A DNA stretch of 64,000 bases. It comes from an uncultured Woeseiaceae bacterium. GTDB taxonomy: Bacteria; Pseudomonadota; Gammaproteobacteria; Steroidobacterales; Woeseiaceae. Below are positions 55,609 through 63,887 of the stretch, piece after piece (the stretch's first letter is position 1; each line of letters begins with the position of its first letter). Where the stretch lies: contig CAMYJB010000015.1 of NCBI GenBank assembly GCA_947258565.1, positions 36,082-100,081 on the forward strand, read 5' to 3'. Both the position numbers and the translations under genes were made by a program. The notes beneath the pieces were generated by a model. That model ran no database searches. It was not told the DNA's origin and saw only the letters and a program-made list of their open reading frames with translations.

Positions 55609-56103
55609 ATGAGCCACCTGACACACCGTGCCATTGCGGCCGTGCTGATACTCGCCGCTTTGTCCACGTCCGCGCTTGCGCAGGAAGGGGCCGACGTCGG
55701 CGCAAAGATCCGTGAAACGCAAGCGCTTGTCGCGAAGGAATTTCGCCACATCCTGCGCGAAGAAATGATGCTTACCGAAGAAGAGAGCAAGGCGTTTTGG
55801 CCGCTTTACGAGCGCTACAGCGCCGAGAAACGCGTGATCAACGAGCCGTACCTGGCAGGGTTGATCGAATACGTCGATCGGTATTACAACGGCGATCTCA
55901 GTGATGAGGATGCCGAGCGCCTGATGAGCACTTATTTCGACGTGGAACAGGCCGAGCTCGAGAAGCGCCACGAGTACGTGAAGAAGTTCGGCGAAGTGAT
56001 GAGCGACGTCAAAGTGATGCGTTTCTTTCAGCTCGAAAACAAGGTGCAGGCGGAGGTCAATGCTGCGCTCGCGGTGACGATCCCGTTGGCGGACCCGCGC
56101 TAG
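55609..56103 (+). CDS. Exported helical protein of unknown function
   Basis: 164 residues from the ATG at 55609, with GGAGG 8 bases upstream. A signal peptide (about 1-25, MSHLTHRAIAAVLILAALSTSALAQ) precedes a charged, entirely helical mature part: IRETQALVAKEFRHILREEMMLTEEESKAFWPLYERYSAEKRV and a conserved YYNGDLSDEDAERLMSTYFDVEQAELEKRHEYVKKF. The pattern of Glu-rich helices and FWPLYxxY resembles Spy/CpxP-like or LTXXQ-type periplasmic proteins, but the LTxxQ motif itself is not present. A role in envelope homeostasis is possible only by analogy. The quinone oxidoreductase follows after 6 bases. Confidence 0.75.
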   Translation: MSHLTHRAIAAVLILAALSTSALAQEGADVGAKIRETQALVAKEFRHILREEMMLTEEESKAFWPLYERYSAEKRVINEPYLAGLIEYVDRYYNGDLSDEDAERLMSTYFDVEQAELEKRHEYVKKFGEVMSDVKVMRFFQLENKVQAEVNAALAVTIPLADPR

Positions 56104-56109
56104 AACGCC

Positions 56110-57096
56110 ATGCGAGCAGCCCTGTACCGCAAATTCGGCCCGGCCAGGGAGGTCCTGGAACTGGCCGATATCGAAACGCCTGAGCCCGGGCCGGGCGAAG
56201 TGCTCGTGCGCCTTCACACGAGCGCCATCAATCCCTCGGACGTCAAGAAACGGGCGGGCGCTTTCCCGGACCTGCTGGACGGCGGTTTCGTGATTCCCAA
56301 TAGCGACGGTGCGGGAATGATCGAATCGGTTGGCGAAGGTGTCGACAAGAGCCGCAAAGGGGAGCGAGTCTGGGTATTCCAGGCACAGCACGATCGCCGT
56401 TTCGGAACAGCTGCGGAATACGTGACGATCAGCAGCAATTGCGCGCCGCGACTGCCGGAAAAGGCAGACTTCGATGTTGGGGCGTGTCTCGGAATTCCGG
56501 CCATGACGGCGCACCGCGCAGTCTTCGCCGATGGTGAGGTCGAGGACAAGACATTACTCATCATGGGCGGGGCTGGCCGAGTCGGTTACTACGCCGTCCA
56601 GTGGGCACACCGGGCCGGCGCGACCGTGATTGCGACCGCCAGCAATGCAGTCGACAATGCAGCTTGCCTGGACGCCGGTGCGAACCACGTCGTCGATCAT
56701 CGTGCGGACGACTTTGCCCGGAAGGTGCTCGAGGCGAGCAAGGGTGCGCTGATCGACCGGGTTATCGACCTCGAGTTCGGCAGCAACCTGCCCGTTTCGG
56801 TCGAGGTGCTGAAGGTGGGGGGTACGATCGCTGCCTACGGCTCGGCCCGTGAACCGGAGCCGGTACTGCCGTTTTACAAGATGATGTACAAAGACCTGAC
56901 CGTGCGCATGATCATCGTTTACGCCATGCCGGTCAGCGCAAAGGATCATGCTATCGCGGACATCAACAGCGCCTTGTCCCACGGCTGGCTGCGACATCGC
57001 GTCGCCCGCGCGATGCCCCTGGAGGACATCGCTGTCGGCAACGAGATCGTCGAGGCGGGCGATGCGCGCGGGGCCGTCGTCCTGAACATTGCCTGA
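56110..57096 (+). CDS. Quinone oxidoreductase, zinc-free medium-chain reductase (Qor-like)
   Basis: 328 residues. MDR family, quinone reductase branch: MRAALYRKFGPAREVLELADIETPEPGPGEVLVRLHTSAINPSDVKKRAG at the start, the nucleotide-binding IMGGAGRVGYYAVQWAHRAGATVIATAS near residues 155-182, and HVVDHRADDFARKVLEASKG. The zinc-binding Cys/His of alcohol dehydrogenases are absent. Likely reduces quinones or enones with NADPH. The six-base gap to the exported protein suggests a shared transcript, but no common function is evident. Confidence 0.88.
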   Translation: MRAALYRKFGPAREVLELADIETPEPGPGEVLVRLHTSAINPSDVKKRAGAFPDLLDGGFVIPNSDGAGMIESVGEGVDKSRKGERVWVFQAQHDRRFGTAAEYVTISSNCAPRLPEKADFDVGACLGIPAMTAHRAVFADGEVEDKTLLIMGGAGRVGYYAVQWAHRAGATVIATASNAVDNAACLDAGANHVVDHRADDFARKVLEASKGALIDRVIDLEFGSNLPVSVEVLKVGGTIAAYGSAREPEPVLPFYKMMYKDLTVRMIIVYAMPVSAKDHAIADINSALSHGWLRHRVARAMPLEDIAVGNEIVEAGDARGAVVLNIA

Positions 57097-57191
57097 CGCC
57101 GAGGTCGTTGCTCCGGATGCGCGCCTGCCGGCTTGGCAAAACGACTCACGGCATGAATCCGCTAGTGTCGATGAACGTCCTTCAGAGCTGA

Positions 57192-57986
57192 ATGATGTCG
57201 CTTCCTAACACCAAAGAGTCATTGGGCGAGGATTTGACCAGGATCGGGCTGCAACCCGGAATGACGGTGATGGTTCATTCATCACTCCGAAATGTCGGGT
57301 ATACGGTGGGTGGCCCCGTAACCGTTATTCGCGCACTCCTCGAGGCTCTCGGGCCGGAGGGCACACTGGTCATGCCGGCCGAGTCTCCGGGCGTGTCGGA
57401 TCCGGCGGACTGGAACGACGCGCGAGTCCGGGAAGATTGGTTTGAGACGATTCGCGCGCACCTGCCGGTATTCGATCCGCTCACAACAGCAACGACGATG
57501 GGCGCGATTTCAGAAGCGTTTCGGACCTATCCAGGCACGCTGAGAAGCAATCATCCATTGGTGTCGGTGTGCGCGAACGGCCCGCTGGCAGGCGACATTA
57601 CAGAGGAACACTCTTTGGAGTTTTCCGAGGGTCGTGGCACACCTTTCGAGAGGCTGTACGACCTGGACGCCCAGACGCTTTTGTTGGGTGTCGGCTTCAA
57701 TCGATGTACGTCCTTGCACTATGCGGAATCTCTCGTTCCGCAGCGACGCACCACGACCCACCGTTATCCAATGAACGTCAAAGGCAGGCGCGTGTGGCTG
57801 GAGAGTGCTGACATGGCAAACGACGATGGAATCCATTTTCCCGTTGTTGGAAAAAAATTCGTCGCAGCCGAGTCGACTCCCGTTTGCAAGGTAGGCGAAG
57901 CGGATTCAATGCTGTTTTCAACGCGAAAACTCGTTGACTTCGCTGAATCGTATTTTGCTCGAAGCCTCGGCAAACCGGTCGAGTAA
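57192..57986 (+). CDS. AAC(3) family N-acetyltransferase (aminoglycoside-type)
   Basis: 264 residues; ATG ATG at 57192/57195 are both possible. It matches the Antibiotic_NAT family (AAC(3), also YokD): MTVMVHSSLRNVGYTVGGPVTVIRALLEALGPEGTLVMPAE, then LRSNHPLVSVCANGPLA and RGTPFERLYDLDAQTLLLGVGFNRCTSLHYAE with the catalytic His/Glu region. Such enzymes acetylate aminoglycoside 3-amino groups or unknown cell substrates with acetyl-CoA. Chromosomal environmental homologues are common, so resistance cannot be assumed. Its codon use is slightly less GC-biased than neighbouring housekeeping genes, and it stands alone beside a LysR regulator, a possible acquired pair. Confidence 0.85.
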   Translation: MMSLPNTKESLGEDLTRIGLQPGMTVMVHSSLRNVGYTVGGPVTVIRALLEALGPEGTLVMPAESPGVSDPADWNDARVREDWFETIRAHLPVFDPLTTATTMGAISEAFRTYPGTLRSNHPLVSVCANGPLAGDITEEHSLEFSEGRGTPFERLYDLDAQTLLLGVGFNRCTSLHYAESLVPQRRTTTHRYPMNVKGRRVWLESADMANDDGIHFPVVGKKFVAAESTPVCKVGEADSMLFSTRKLVDFAESYFARSLGKPVE

Positions 57987-58147
57987 ATAGCAGACTGCAC
58001 GGCTGCGGCGGACCGAACGCGGAATGCCACAGCCGATGGCATGCACCCGGTCTGGCGGTGGCTCTGGGAAATGGCGGTGTCTATCCTGTACTGTTTGTAT
58101 CGTTTGCGCGCCCGAAGAGGAACCTACGCGCAAACAGCCGCGACTCG

Positions 58148-59134
58148 TCATGCGACGTTGGAATTCTTACGCCCGGATTCGCCCTGGTCCAGCAATTTCG
58201 ATCCGTCCGCTGGACGGCCGACGATCGGCGCCCAGCGATCCACACTATCGACGTTGTTGAGGATTTCCTCGATGAAATCGACCAGCAACTTTACCTTGGC
58301 CGCGACATTCCGGTGTGGATATACGGCGTATACGCCGTACACGTCCGGACTCGTGAAGCCGGGAATGACCTGCAGTTTGTTCCTGGCCAGTTCGCCCGCC
58401 ACGCACACCCGGGGTACGTAGACAATACCGTTGTGCAAGCACGCGGCCAGAATCAAGCTGACATAGTTGTTGGTCGTAAACGAAAAGTCCACCGGGACGT
58501 CAATGCCGTTCTTTCCGTCCGCAAACGTCCACGTGGCGCTGTCGGTAACGGCGTTTCCAAGGCCCAGGCAATGATGTTCTTTGAGGTCCGGCGGGGTGAC
58601 CGGAATTCCTGATTCACTAAGGTATTTTGGAGACGCGACCAACACTTTATCGGTTTTCAGCAGTCGCCGTGCGATCAGGTTGGAGTCGTCGAGTTTCCGG
58701 GAAATTCTAATTGCGAGATCGAGATTACACGCAATAATATCCTGCACCTGATCATCAAACTGGACATTCAGTTTCAGCGCCGGCCATCGAGGCTGAAATT
58801 GCGTCACGAGCGCCGGCATCAGAGCCAGGCCCATGGCCGTCGATGTCGTGAAGGAAACAGTTCCGAGCGGGCTTTCCTCTGCGCTGCGGACGAGATCCGC
58901 GGCGTGTTCAATGGTCTTGTCGATTTCGGACGTGTGGGCGAAAAATGTGCGCCCCGCCTCGGTAAGGCTTACGCGCCGGGTACTGCGGTTGACGAGAATA
59001 ACGCCGAGGTCCTGTTCGAGTCGGCTGAGCTGTTTGCTGACGGTTGACCGGCTCACACCAATCTGGCGGGCAGCCTGCGTGAAACTCAGGGTTGTCGCCA
59101 GTTTCTTGAAAACATTGACGTCGGAGAGATTCAT
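58148..59134 (-). CDS. LysR family transcriptional regulator
   Basis: 328 residues. The N-terminal winged helix (MNLSDVNVFKKLATTLSFTQAARQIGVSRSTVSKQLSRLEQDLGVILVNRSTRRVSLTEAG, residues about 1-62) is standard for LTTRs. The effector-binding domain (about 90-300) shows VSFTTSTAMGLALMPALVTQFQPRWPALKLNVQFDDQVQDI and is of the CrgA/DhcR-like type. The ligand is unknown. It is divergent from the receiver-YaiO-HEAT-GT2 operon across 407 bases and convergent with the AAC(3) gene, so either could be its target. Confidence 0.93.
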   Translation of the reverse strand: MNLSDVNVFKKLATTLSFTQAARQIGVSRSTVSKQLSRLEQDLGVILVNRSTRRVSLTEAGRTFFAHTSEIDKTIEHAADLVRSAEESPLGTVSFTTSTAMGLALMPALVTQFQPRWPALKLNVQFDDQVQDIIACNLDLAIRISRKLDDSNLIARRLLKTDKVLVASPKYLSESGIPVTPPDLKEHHCLGLGNAVTDSATWTFADGKNGIDVPVDFSFTTNNYVSLILAACLHNGIVYVPRVCVAGELARNKLQVIPGFTSPDVYGVYAVYPHRNVAAKVKLLVDFIEEILNNVDSVDRWAPIVGRPADGSKLLDQGESGRKNSNVA

Positions 59135-59278
59135 TGTGTTCTCAGATTAATGCTTCCCTCGGCGTTACTCTGGTCGGCCCCTGCAGCGCTCATGTGCCGC
59201 TACCCATGCTCTCTAAATGCTTGGGTGATGTCTACCGTATGTAGCATAATCGGGTCGAAGAGGTCGCAATGTGGGAAA

Positions 59279-59293
59279 GAAACACAGTGTTTC
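59279..59293. promoter_or_regulatory. 15-bp palindrome, site 1
   Basis: GAAACACAGTGTTTC: seven-base arms around a central A. It is nearer to the LysR gene. It has the form of a dimeric repressor or activator site. Confidence 0.6.
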
Positions 59294-59415
59294 CTGCCCG
59301 ATCGCTCAATTTCGAAACGTCAACAAACGCCCCGCCATTTGACATAAACCTGAAGCGCTGACTGCGCTGTAAACTCCGCCGCCCGTTTCCGTCTGCCGGC
59401 CTCGCGGTCGGTTGC

Positions 59416-59430
59416 GAAACACTGTGTTTC
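59416..59430. promoter_or_regulatory. 15-bp palindrome, site 2
   Basis: GAAACACTGTGTTTC: identical to site 1 apart from the central base. The two centres are 137 bp apart, about 13 helical turns, so both sites face the same side of the DNA. It lies 112 bp before the receiver gene start. Confidence 0.6.
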
Positions 59431-59541
59431 CAATTTTTGTGTGTTGCATGTCACGGCCGGCCGCCGGCAGTTGGGTAAACCTATGTCAAATCCGCGCGCA
59501 CGGGTTTGCGTGCACCGCTTTTGATCGCATGGAGCATTTGG

Positions 59542-59970
59542 GTGACTCCCACCGTGAATCTCGACCTGACAATGCCCGCCTTCGAGCCGCTGGCGACGGC
59601 GCTCGTAGTCGATGACGATGAAGATATCGTCTACTTGTTGCGGCATCTGTTGTTGCGGGACGGGTTTATTGTGCACACCGCGACAAATGGCCGCGACGCT
59701 CGAGACTTCATCGCCAACTCAAAGCCCACCGACATCGTCATCATGGATTTGATGATGCCTTACGTCAGCGGCGCCGAGTTAATTACCCAAATACGCGAGT
59801 CAAGAGATTGGAAAGACGTTCCTGTCGTTGTCTTATCCGGAAAGGTAACCGAGCGCGACGTAGTCCACGCATTTGAGATCGGTGCGAACGATTATGTAAC
59901 AAAGCCGTATAACCCACAGGAACTTCGCGCGCGAATAAAACGACAGCTGGCTCTGCAGCGAAGGGCATGA
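59542..59970 (+). CDS. Stand-alone response regulator receiver
   Basis: 142 residues from a GTG at 59542, with GGAG seven bases upstream; an ATG at 59572 is an alternative. A single receiver domain: ALVVDDDEDIVYLLRHLLLRDG with the acidic pair, the phosphoacceptor Asp in TDIVIMDLMMPYVSG, the Ser in VVVLSGKVTE and the Lys in NDYVTKPYNPQELRARIKRQL. It has no output domain, so it would act by protein contact, possibly regulating the synthase products of the same operon. Its stop overlaps the next start (ATGA). The cognate kinase is not in the window. Confidence 0.88.
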   Translation: MTPTVNLDLTMPAFEPLATALVVDDDEDIVYLLRHLLLRDGFIVHTATNGRDARDFIANSKPTDIVIMDLMMPYVSGAELITQIRESRDWKDVPVVVLSGKVTERDVVHAFEIGANDYVTKPYNPQELRARIKRQLALQRRA

Positions 59971-61154
59971 CCGCGCATTCGCGAAGCGCCAACGCACGGC
60001 TGCACGCGATGGTCGGTGCGCTGCTCGTTGTTCTCCAGGTCGGCGCGTTATTTACGGTTCACGGAGGCGCGAACGCCGGCGTCGACAGCGACAGCGACAG
60101 CGACAGCGACAGTCAATCGAGCGAGAACCGCTTCTATATAGCGCGCGAAGCGGCGCGGTCAGGGAATTATAAACTCGCCAAGCAGGAATACGAGGCGCTC
60201 ATGCTCGCGTATCCGGGTGACGTGGATTACCTGTTTGGATATGCACAGGTCCTGTTCTGGACTGAGGACTATCGCAGTGCGATTCAGGTACTGGAGCGGG
60301 CCCGCGGGCTCGCGCCGGACTATGAAGACATCTGGAAACTTGAATACCGGGCCAGACAGGCGTTGGAGGGTCTTTCAAATGCCGGCTCGATCCGCGAATT
60401 CAAGCGCCAGGCGACGGCAAACTTCCCGGACGCCGAATGGCTCAACCAGGAACCGATGCGCGATTCACGACGCTATCACTGGTCGGTCAGCGTGGACCGG
60501 GATTTCCTGGACAATGACACTCCGGACTGGCATCAACTCGGCGTTTACTTTGGCAGGTACTTCACCAACTCGACAGTGGTCTCAGCGACAGCAATTTCAT
60601 CACGGCGATTTGGACAGACAGACACACAATTTGGCGCCGGGGCATCGATCGGGATGTTCTCGGACTGGTTCGCAACTCTCGGTATCGCGATCAGTTCCTC
60701 GCCGAATTTTCTCCCCGCGAGGGATTTCAATCTGGGGCTCAGTCGCAAGTTCGGGCGTGGGTGGATAGCCGGGGCGCGCTGGCGAAAGCGGGACTACGCG
60801 GCGACAACGGTCGACGCATTTGGCCTGACCGCGGAACGCTATTTTGGACGGTTTCGCGCGGCCTATTTCCTGGACCAGGCATCGCTCGACGGTGAGAGGG
60901 CGCTGGCCCACAGGCTCACTGGCAGTTATTACGGAGATTCCGGTATTCACTTGAATGTCATAACTGCCTTTGGCGAGGAAGTCGAGGCTATTGTCCCCGG
61001 AGAGGTTCTCAGGTCAGATTTCTGGTCGATGGCGATCACCGGCCGCCATCCCATGAACGACCGGCTCGCCTTCCATTGGCGGATAGGCACGCACCAACAG
61101 GGCGATTTGTACCGTAGAAACTCGCTCGGGGTATCGATTTCCGGTGACTTCTGA
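59967..61154 (+). CDS. YaiO-family outer membrane beta-barrel protein with TPR start
   Basis: 395 residues. A signal sequence (about 15-38) is followed by a low-complexity DSDSDSDSDS stretch, then TPR-like helices (about 55-125: NRFYIAREAARSGNYKLAKQEYEALMLAYPGDVDYLFGYAQVLFWTEDYRSAIQVLERAR), and a C-terminal barrel of about 230 residues with alternating aromatic strands (YHWSVSVDRDFLD through LYRRNSLGVSISGDF, ending in Phe). This is the E. coli YaiO layout and is a small analogue of PgaA (TPR plus porin), so it may export a polysaccharide. It overlaps its neighbours by 4 and 11 bases, forming one operon. Confidence 0.85.
   Translation: MTAHSRSANARLHAMVGALLVVLQVGALFTVHGGANAGVDSDSDSDSDSQSSENRFYIAREAARSGNYKLAKQEYEALMLAYPGDVDYLFGYAQVLFWTEDYRSAIQVLERARGLAPDYEDIWKLEYRARQALEGLSNAGSIREFKRQATANFPDAEWLNQEPMRDSRRYHWSVSVDRDFLDNDTPDWHQLGVYFGRYFTNSTVVSATAISSRRFGQTDTQFGAGASIGMFSDWFATLGIAISSSPNFLPARDFNLGLSRKFGRGWIAGARWRKRDYAATTVDAFGLTAERYFGRFRAAYFLDQASLDGERALAHRLTGSYYGDSGIHLNVITAFGEEVEAIVPGEVLRSDFWSMAITGRHPMNDRLAFHWRIGTHQQGDLYRRNSLGVSISGDF
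60084..60113 (+). repeat. Hexamer microsatellite in yaiO-like gene
   Basis: Five GACAGC units, the last ending in T, encode alternating Asp-Ser just after the signal peptide. Changes in copy number would keep the reading frame. Confidence 0.85.
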
Positions 61155-62199
61155 GATTTCGAGCAATGTGGCATTGATAGCCGCGGCTGTGACCGTGGCC
61201 CTTACCCTCGTGCTGTTGGCCTATTCATTGGGTTTGAGAATCGCGCACATCCTCCACGCTCGGGACCTCGAGCGGTTGCGGGCGCGATGCTGGCCAATTT
61301 TTGCTGAAGCGACGATGCACAAAACCTGCGACTCACAGAGCGACTTGCGTACTTTGCGGCACTTTTCACGAATCAAGCTGCTGCGTGAGTGGTGCCGATT
61401 TCGCGCCCTCATTCGCGGCGAGAAGGGCCACGCGTTCAAGCAGCTTGCCGATGATCTCGCCTTGCTTCCGGTGGCGCGGCGCTTGTTGCGCCGCAGGTCC
61501 ACGGGCAGGAAGTTGCTCGCCCTGCAAGCGCTCGGCTTTCTTCGGGACCGGGAGAGCCTGCAAAGCATCGAGCAACTGCTAAGGCATCCAAGCGTGTCGA
61601 TCTCGATTACTGCGGCGACGGCGCTGGCCCATATCGATCCGAAGCGCGCTATTCCCTTGATTGTTCCTATGATCGCTAAGCATCGGTCATGGCCGCGCAA
61701 CCAGGTGGGCAGGATCCTGAATATCGCCGGTCCAGCTATCGTCACCGGACCATTGTGCGACGCGATCGAATCCTCGGATCCTGAAGAGGCCGCCTATTTG
61801 CTGCAGTTCTACGAATCGGCAGCTTTGATCGATATGGATTCGCTGATCGCGAAACTGCTGGTGTCCGAGTCGGACCCGCGCCTGCTTGCCGCAGGACTTA
61901 AATCGGTACGGGGCCATATTCCCGAAGTAATCATCAAGCGTCTCGCGCAGCATAAGGTCTGGTACGTCCGAATGCAGGCGGCGCGCCTGCTGGGTCGGTT
62001 CGGGCGGCGGGAGGATTATCAGATTCTCGAACCGTTACTTTCGGATCGCGAGTGGTGGGTACGCTACCGCGCCGCGCAGGCGATTACGGGATTGCCATTT
62101 CTGGGGCCCAATGCCCTACGCAAGCTATGCGACCGGCAGAAGGATCGCTTTGCTCAAGACATGTTGCGGCAGGCCCTTGCTGAAGCGCGGTTGATATGA
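61144..62199 (+). CDS. Membrane-anchored HEAT-repeat protein
   Basis: 351 residues from a GTG that overlaps the YaiO-type gene by 11 bases. One N-terminal membrane helix (about 9-33, VALIAAAVTVALTLVLLAYSLGL) is followed by helical repeats. HEAT-like pairs are recognisable: RKLLALQALGFLRDRESLQSIEQLLRHPSVSISITAATALAHIDPKRAIPLIVPMI, and VWYVRMQAARLLGRFGRREDYQILEPLLSDREWWVRYRAAQAITGL. It is a cytoplasmic scaffold anchored in the inner membrane. Position between an outer-membrane barrel and a processive glycosyltransferase suggests an accessory subunit that joins receiver and synthase; that role is inferred. Confidence 0.82.
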   Translation: MTSEISSNVALIAAAVTVALTLVLLAYSLGLRIAHILHARDLERLRARCWPIFAEATMHKTCDSQSDLRTLRHFSRIKLLREWCRFRALIRGEKGHAFKQLADDLALLPVARRLLRRRSTGRKLLALQALGFLRDRESLQSIEQLLRHPSVSISITAATALAHIDPKRAIPLIVPMIAKHRSWPRNQVGRILNIAGPAIVTGPLCDAIESSDPEEAAYLLQFYESAALIDMDSLIAKLLVSESDPRLLAAGLKSVRGHIPEVIIKRLAQHKVWYVRMQAARLLGRFGRREDYQILEPLLSDREWWVRYRAAQAITGLPFLGPNALRKLCDRQKDRFAQDMLRQALAEARLI

Positions 62200-63605
62200 C
62201 AGCGATCCTGCAATTGGGCGCGATTGAGTGGGTGTTTTTCGCCTATTTCATCGTCATCTATTTTGTTTACGGAATGCTCAATGTATTTGCTGTATTCCGG
62301 ATCAGGCGCTACCTCGAAATTAATGAATTTACCGCGTCTGAAAATGTATTTTCGAGTCTCGATATACCCGTCAGTGTAATTATCCCGGCCTACAACGAAG
62401 AAGCATCGATCGTCACCTCGGTACGCGCGATGCTGCAGGTTGAGTATCCGGACTACGAGGTCATCGTGGTCAACGATGGCTCGACGGATGAGACGCTGCA
62501 GAAACTCGTCAGTGAATTCATGCTTCAGCCCTTTCCTGAGGCCTATCGCAAACGAGTGCCCTGCGCAGCCGTCCGGAAGATCTATCAATCAGCTCGATTT
62601 TCCAATTTACGTGTTATCGACAAGGAGAACGGTGGGTCCAAAGCCGACGCGATGAATGCTGGCATCAATGTGTGCAGATTTCCGCTTTTTTGCGCGGTGG
62701 ATGCAGACTCTATTCTTCAATCCGACAGCTTACGTCGTGCGGTAAGGCCTTTTCTGGAGGATCCGGACACGATTGCCACAGGGGGCACCGTTCGCATTGC
62801 CAATGGATGTACCGTGCGAGGCGGGTTTCTGGAAAGCGTCGCGTTGCCCACAAACTTCCTGGCTTTGGTACAAGTCGTCGAATATCTGCGCGCGTTCCTC
62901 TACGGACGAATGGGTTGGGCAGAACTCAACGCGGTGCTGATCATCTCGGGCGCCTTTGGCGTATTCGACAAGGAAGCGGTTGTTGAGGTGGGCGGCTACC
63001 ATACCACCGCTATCGGGGAGGATATGGAGCTGACGTTGAGATTGCACCGGCATTTTTCCGAATCCGGCCGGGACTACAATATATCTTTCGTCCCTGACCC
63101 CATCTGCTGGACCGACGCACCGGAAGATCTCGCAACGCTGGAAAAACAGAGAATCCGCTGGCAGCACGGACTGGGCCAAAGCCTCTCGATGCACAAGGAT
63201 CTGTTTTTTAACTGGAGGTCCGGCCCGGTCGGATGGTTGGCAATGCCGTTCTTCCTGATCTTCGAGCTATTCGGGCCTTTGGTCGAACTTGCCGGCTATG
63301 TGTACATGTTGGTCGCGGCATTCAATGGTTGGATATCCTGGGATGTCGCTGGCATCTTTTTCGGGCTTGCCATTGGTCTTGGCATGCTGCTGTCGACCGG
63401 TGCACTGGTTCTTGAAGAGATGTCCTTCCATGTGTATCCCCGCGTCAAAGACTTGTTGAAGCTATTCCTCGTGGCGGTTCTGGAGAATTTTGGATACCGG
63501 CAATTGACGCTAATTTGGCGAATTAAGGGTCTCATCGGATGGCTTCGTGGAAAAGTTCCTGAATGGGGTGATATGAAGCGTTCCGCGAGCCTCACCAGCG
63601 AATAG
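62196..63605 (+). CDS. Processive family 2 glycosyltransferase (PgaC/cellulose-synthase-like)
   Basis: 469 residues, overlapping the HEAT gene by 4 bases. A membrane helix at about 9-30 precedes the GT-A domain: VIIPAYNEEASIVTSVRAML, VVNDGSTDE near residue 90, ENGGSKADAMNAGI, the DADS metal site near 169, GED near 275 (catalytic base) and QRIRW at 317-321, the QxxRW signature of processive synthases. Three or four C-terminal helices (about 340-410, 425-445) form the export channel. Such enzymes polymerise and translocate beta-linked sugars. The sugar is unknown; no deacetylase (PgaB) or BcsB-like gene is present. Confidence 0.92.
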   Translation: MTAILQLGAIEWVFFAYFIVIYFVYGMLNVFAVFRIRRYLEINEFTASENVFSSLDIPVSVIIPAYNEEASIVTSVRAMLQVEYPDYEVIVVNDGSTDETLQKLVSEFMLQPFPEAYRKRVPCAAVRKIYQSARFSNLRVIDKENGGSKADAMNAGINVCRFPLFCAVDADSILQSDSLRRAVRPFLEDPDTIATGGTVRIANGCTVRGGFLESVALPTNFLALVQVVEYLRAFLYGRMGWAELNAVLIISGAFGVFDKEAVVEVGGYHTTAIGEDMELTLRLHRHFSESGRDYNISFVPDPICWTDAPEDLATLEKQRIRWQHGLGQSLSMHKDLFFNWRSGPVGWLAMPFFLIFELFGPLVELAGYVYMLVAAFNGWISWDVAGIFFGLAIGLGMLLSTGALVLEEMSFHVYPRVKDLLKLFLVAVLENFGYRQLTLIWRIKGLIGWLRGKVPEWGDMKRSASLTSE

Positions 63606-63887
63606 TCTTGCCGGGAAATCGGCAAAGTCGGTTTCAATCGTAACGACCGCGCAGTCCCCGGCCTCGCGAATCGCCGACAGGCTCCAGCGACCGGATGGAT
63701 GGGGGTCAGGCCGATCAACCAGTGATACCGGTGGCGTCGTGGAAGTTATTCAATGCGGGTCTGATAGAGCCCTGCAAAGAGGCCATGGTCTCGCGGAGCA
63801 ACAGTCTGTTTCCAGACAGCCAGCCACCAATCATAGTACCGTGGCGATAACTATTTGGGCATTTTTTAGCACGTTTGGAAAAACTTT

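Larger units (their letters stand above)
59135..59541. promoter_or_regulatory. 407-bp divergent intergenic region upstream of the polysaccharide operon
   Basis: No gene is seen. The stretch is richer in A and T than the flanks and holds two near-identical 15-bp palindromes (listed separately). A short hairpin, GCACG/CGTGC around 59490-59515, precedes the operon start. No convincing -35/-10 or sigma-54 site was found. Confidence 0.5.

Noticed and set aside
55528..56514. Upstream part of the long minus-strand frame ending at 54964
   Set aside because: This part is antisense to the exported protein and quinone oxidoreductase genes; only the section from the ATG at 55527 looks like a protein.
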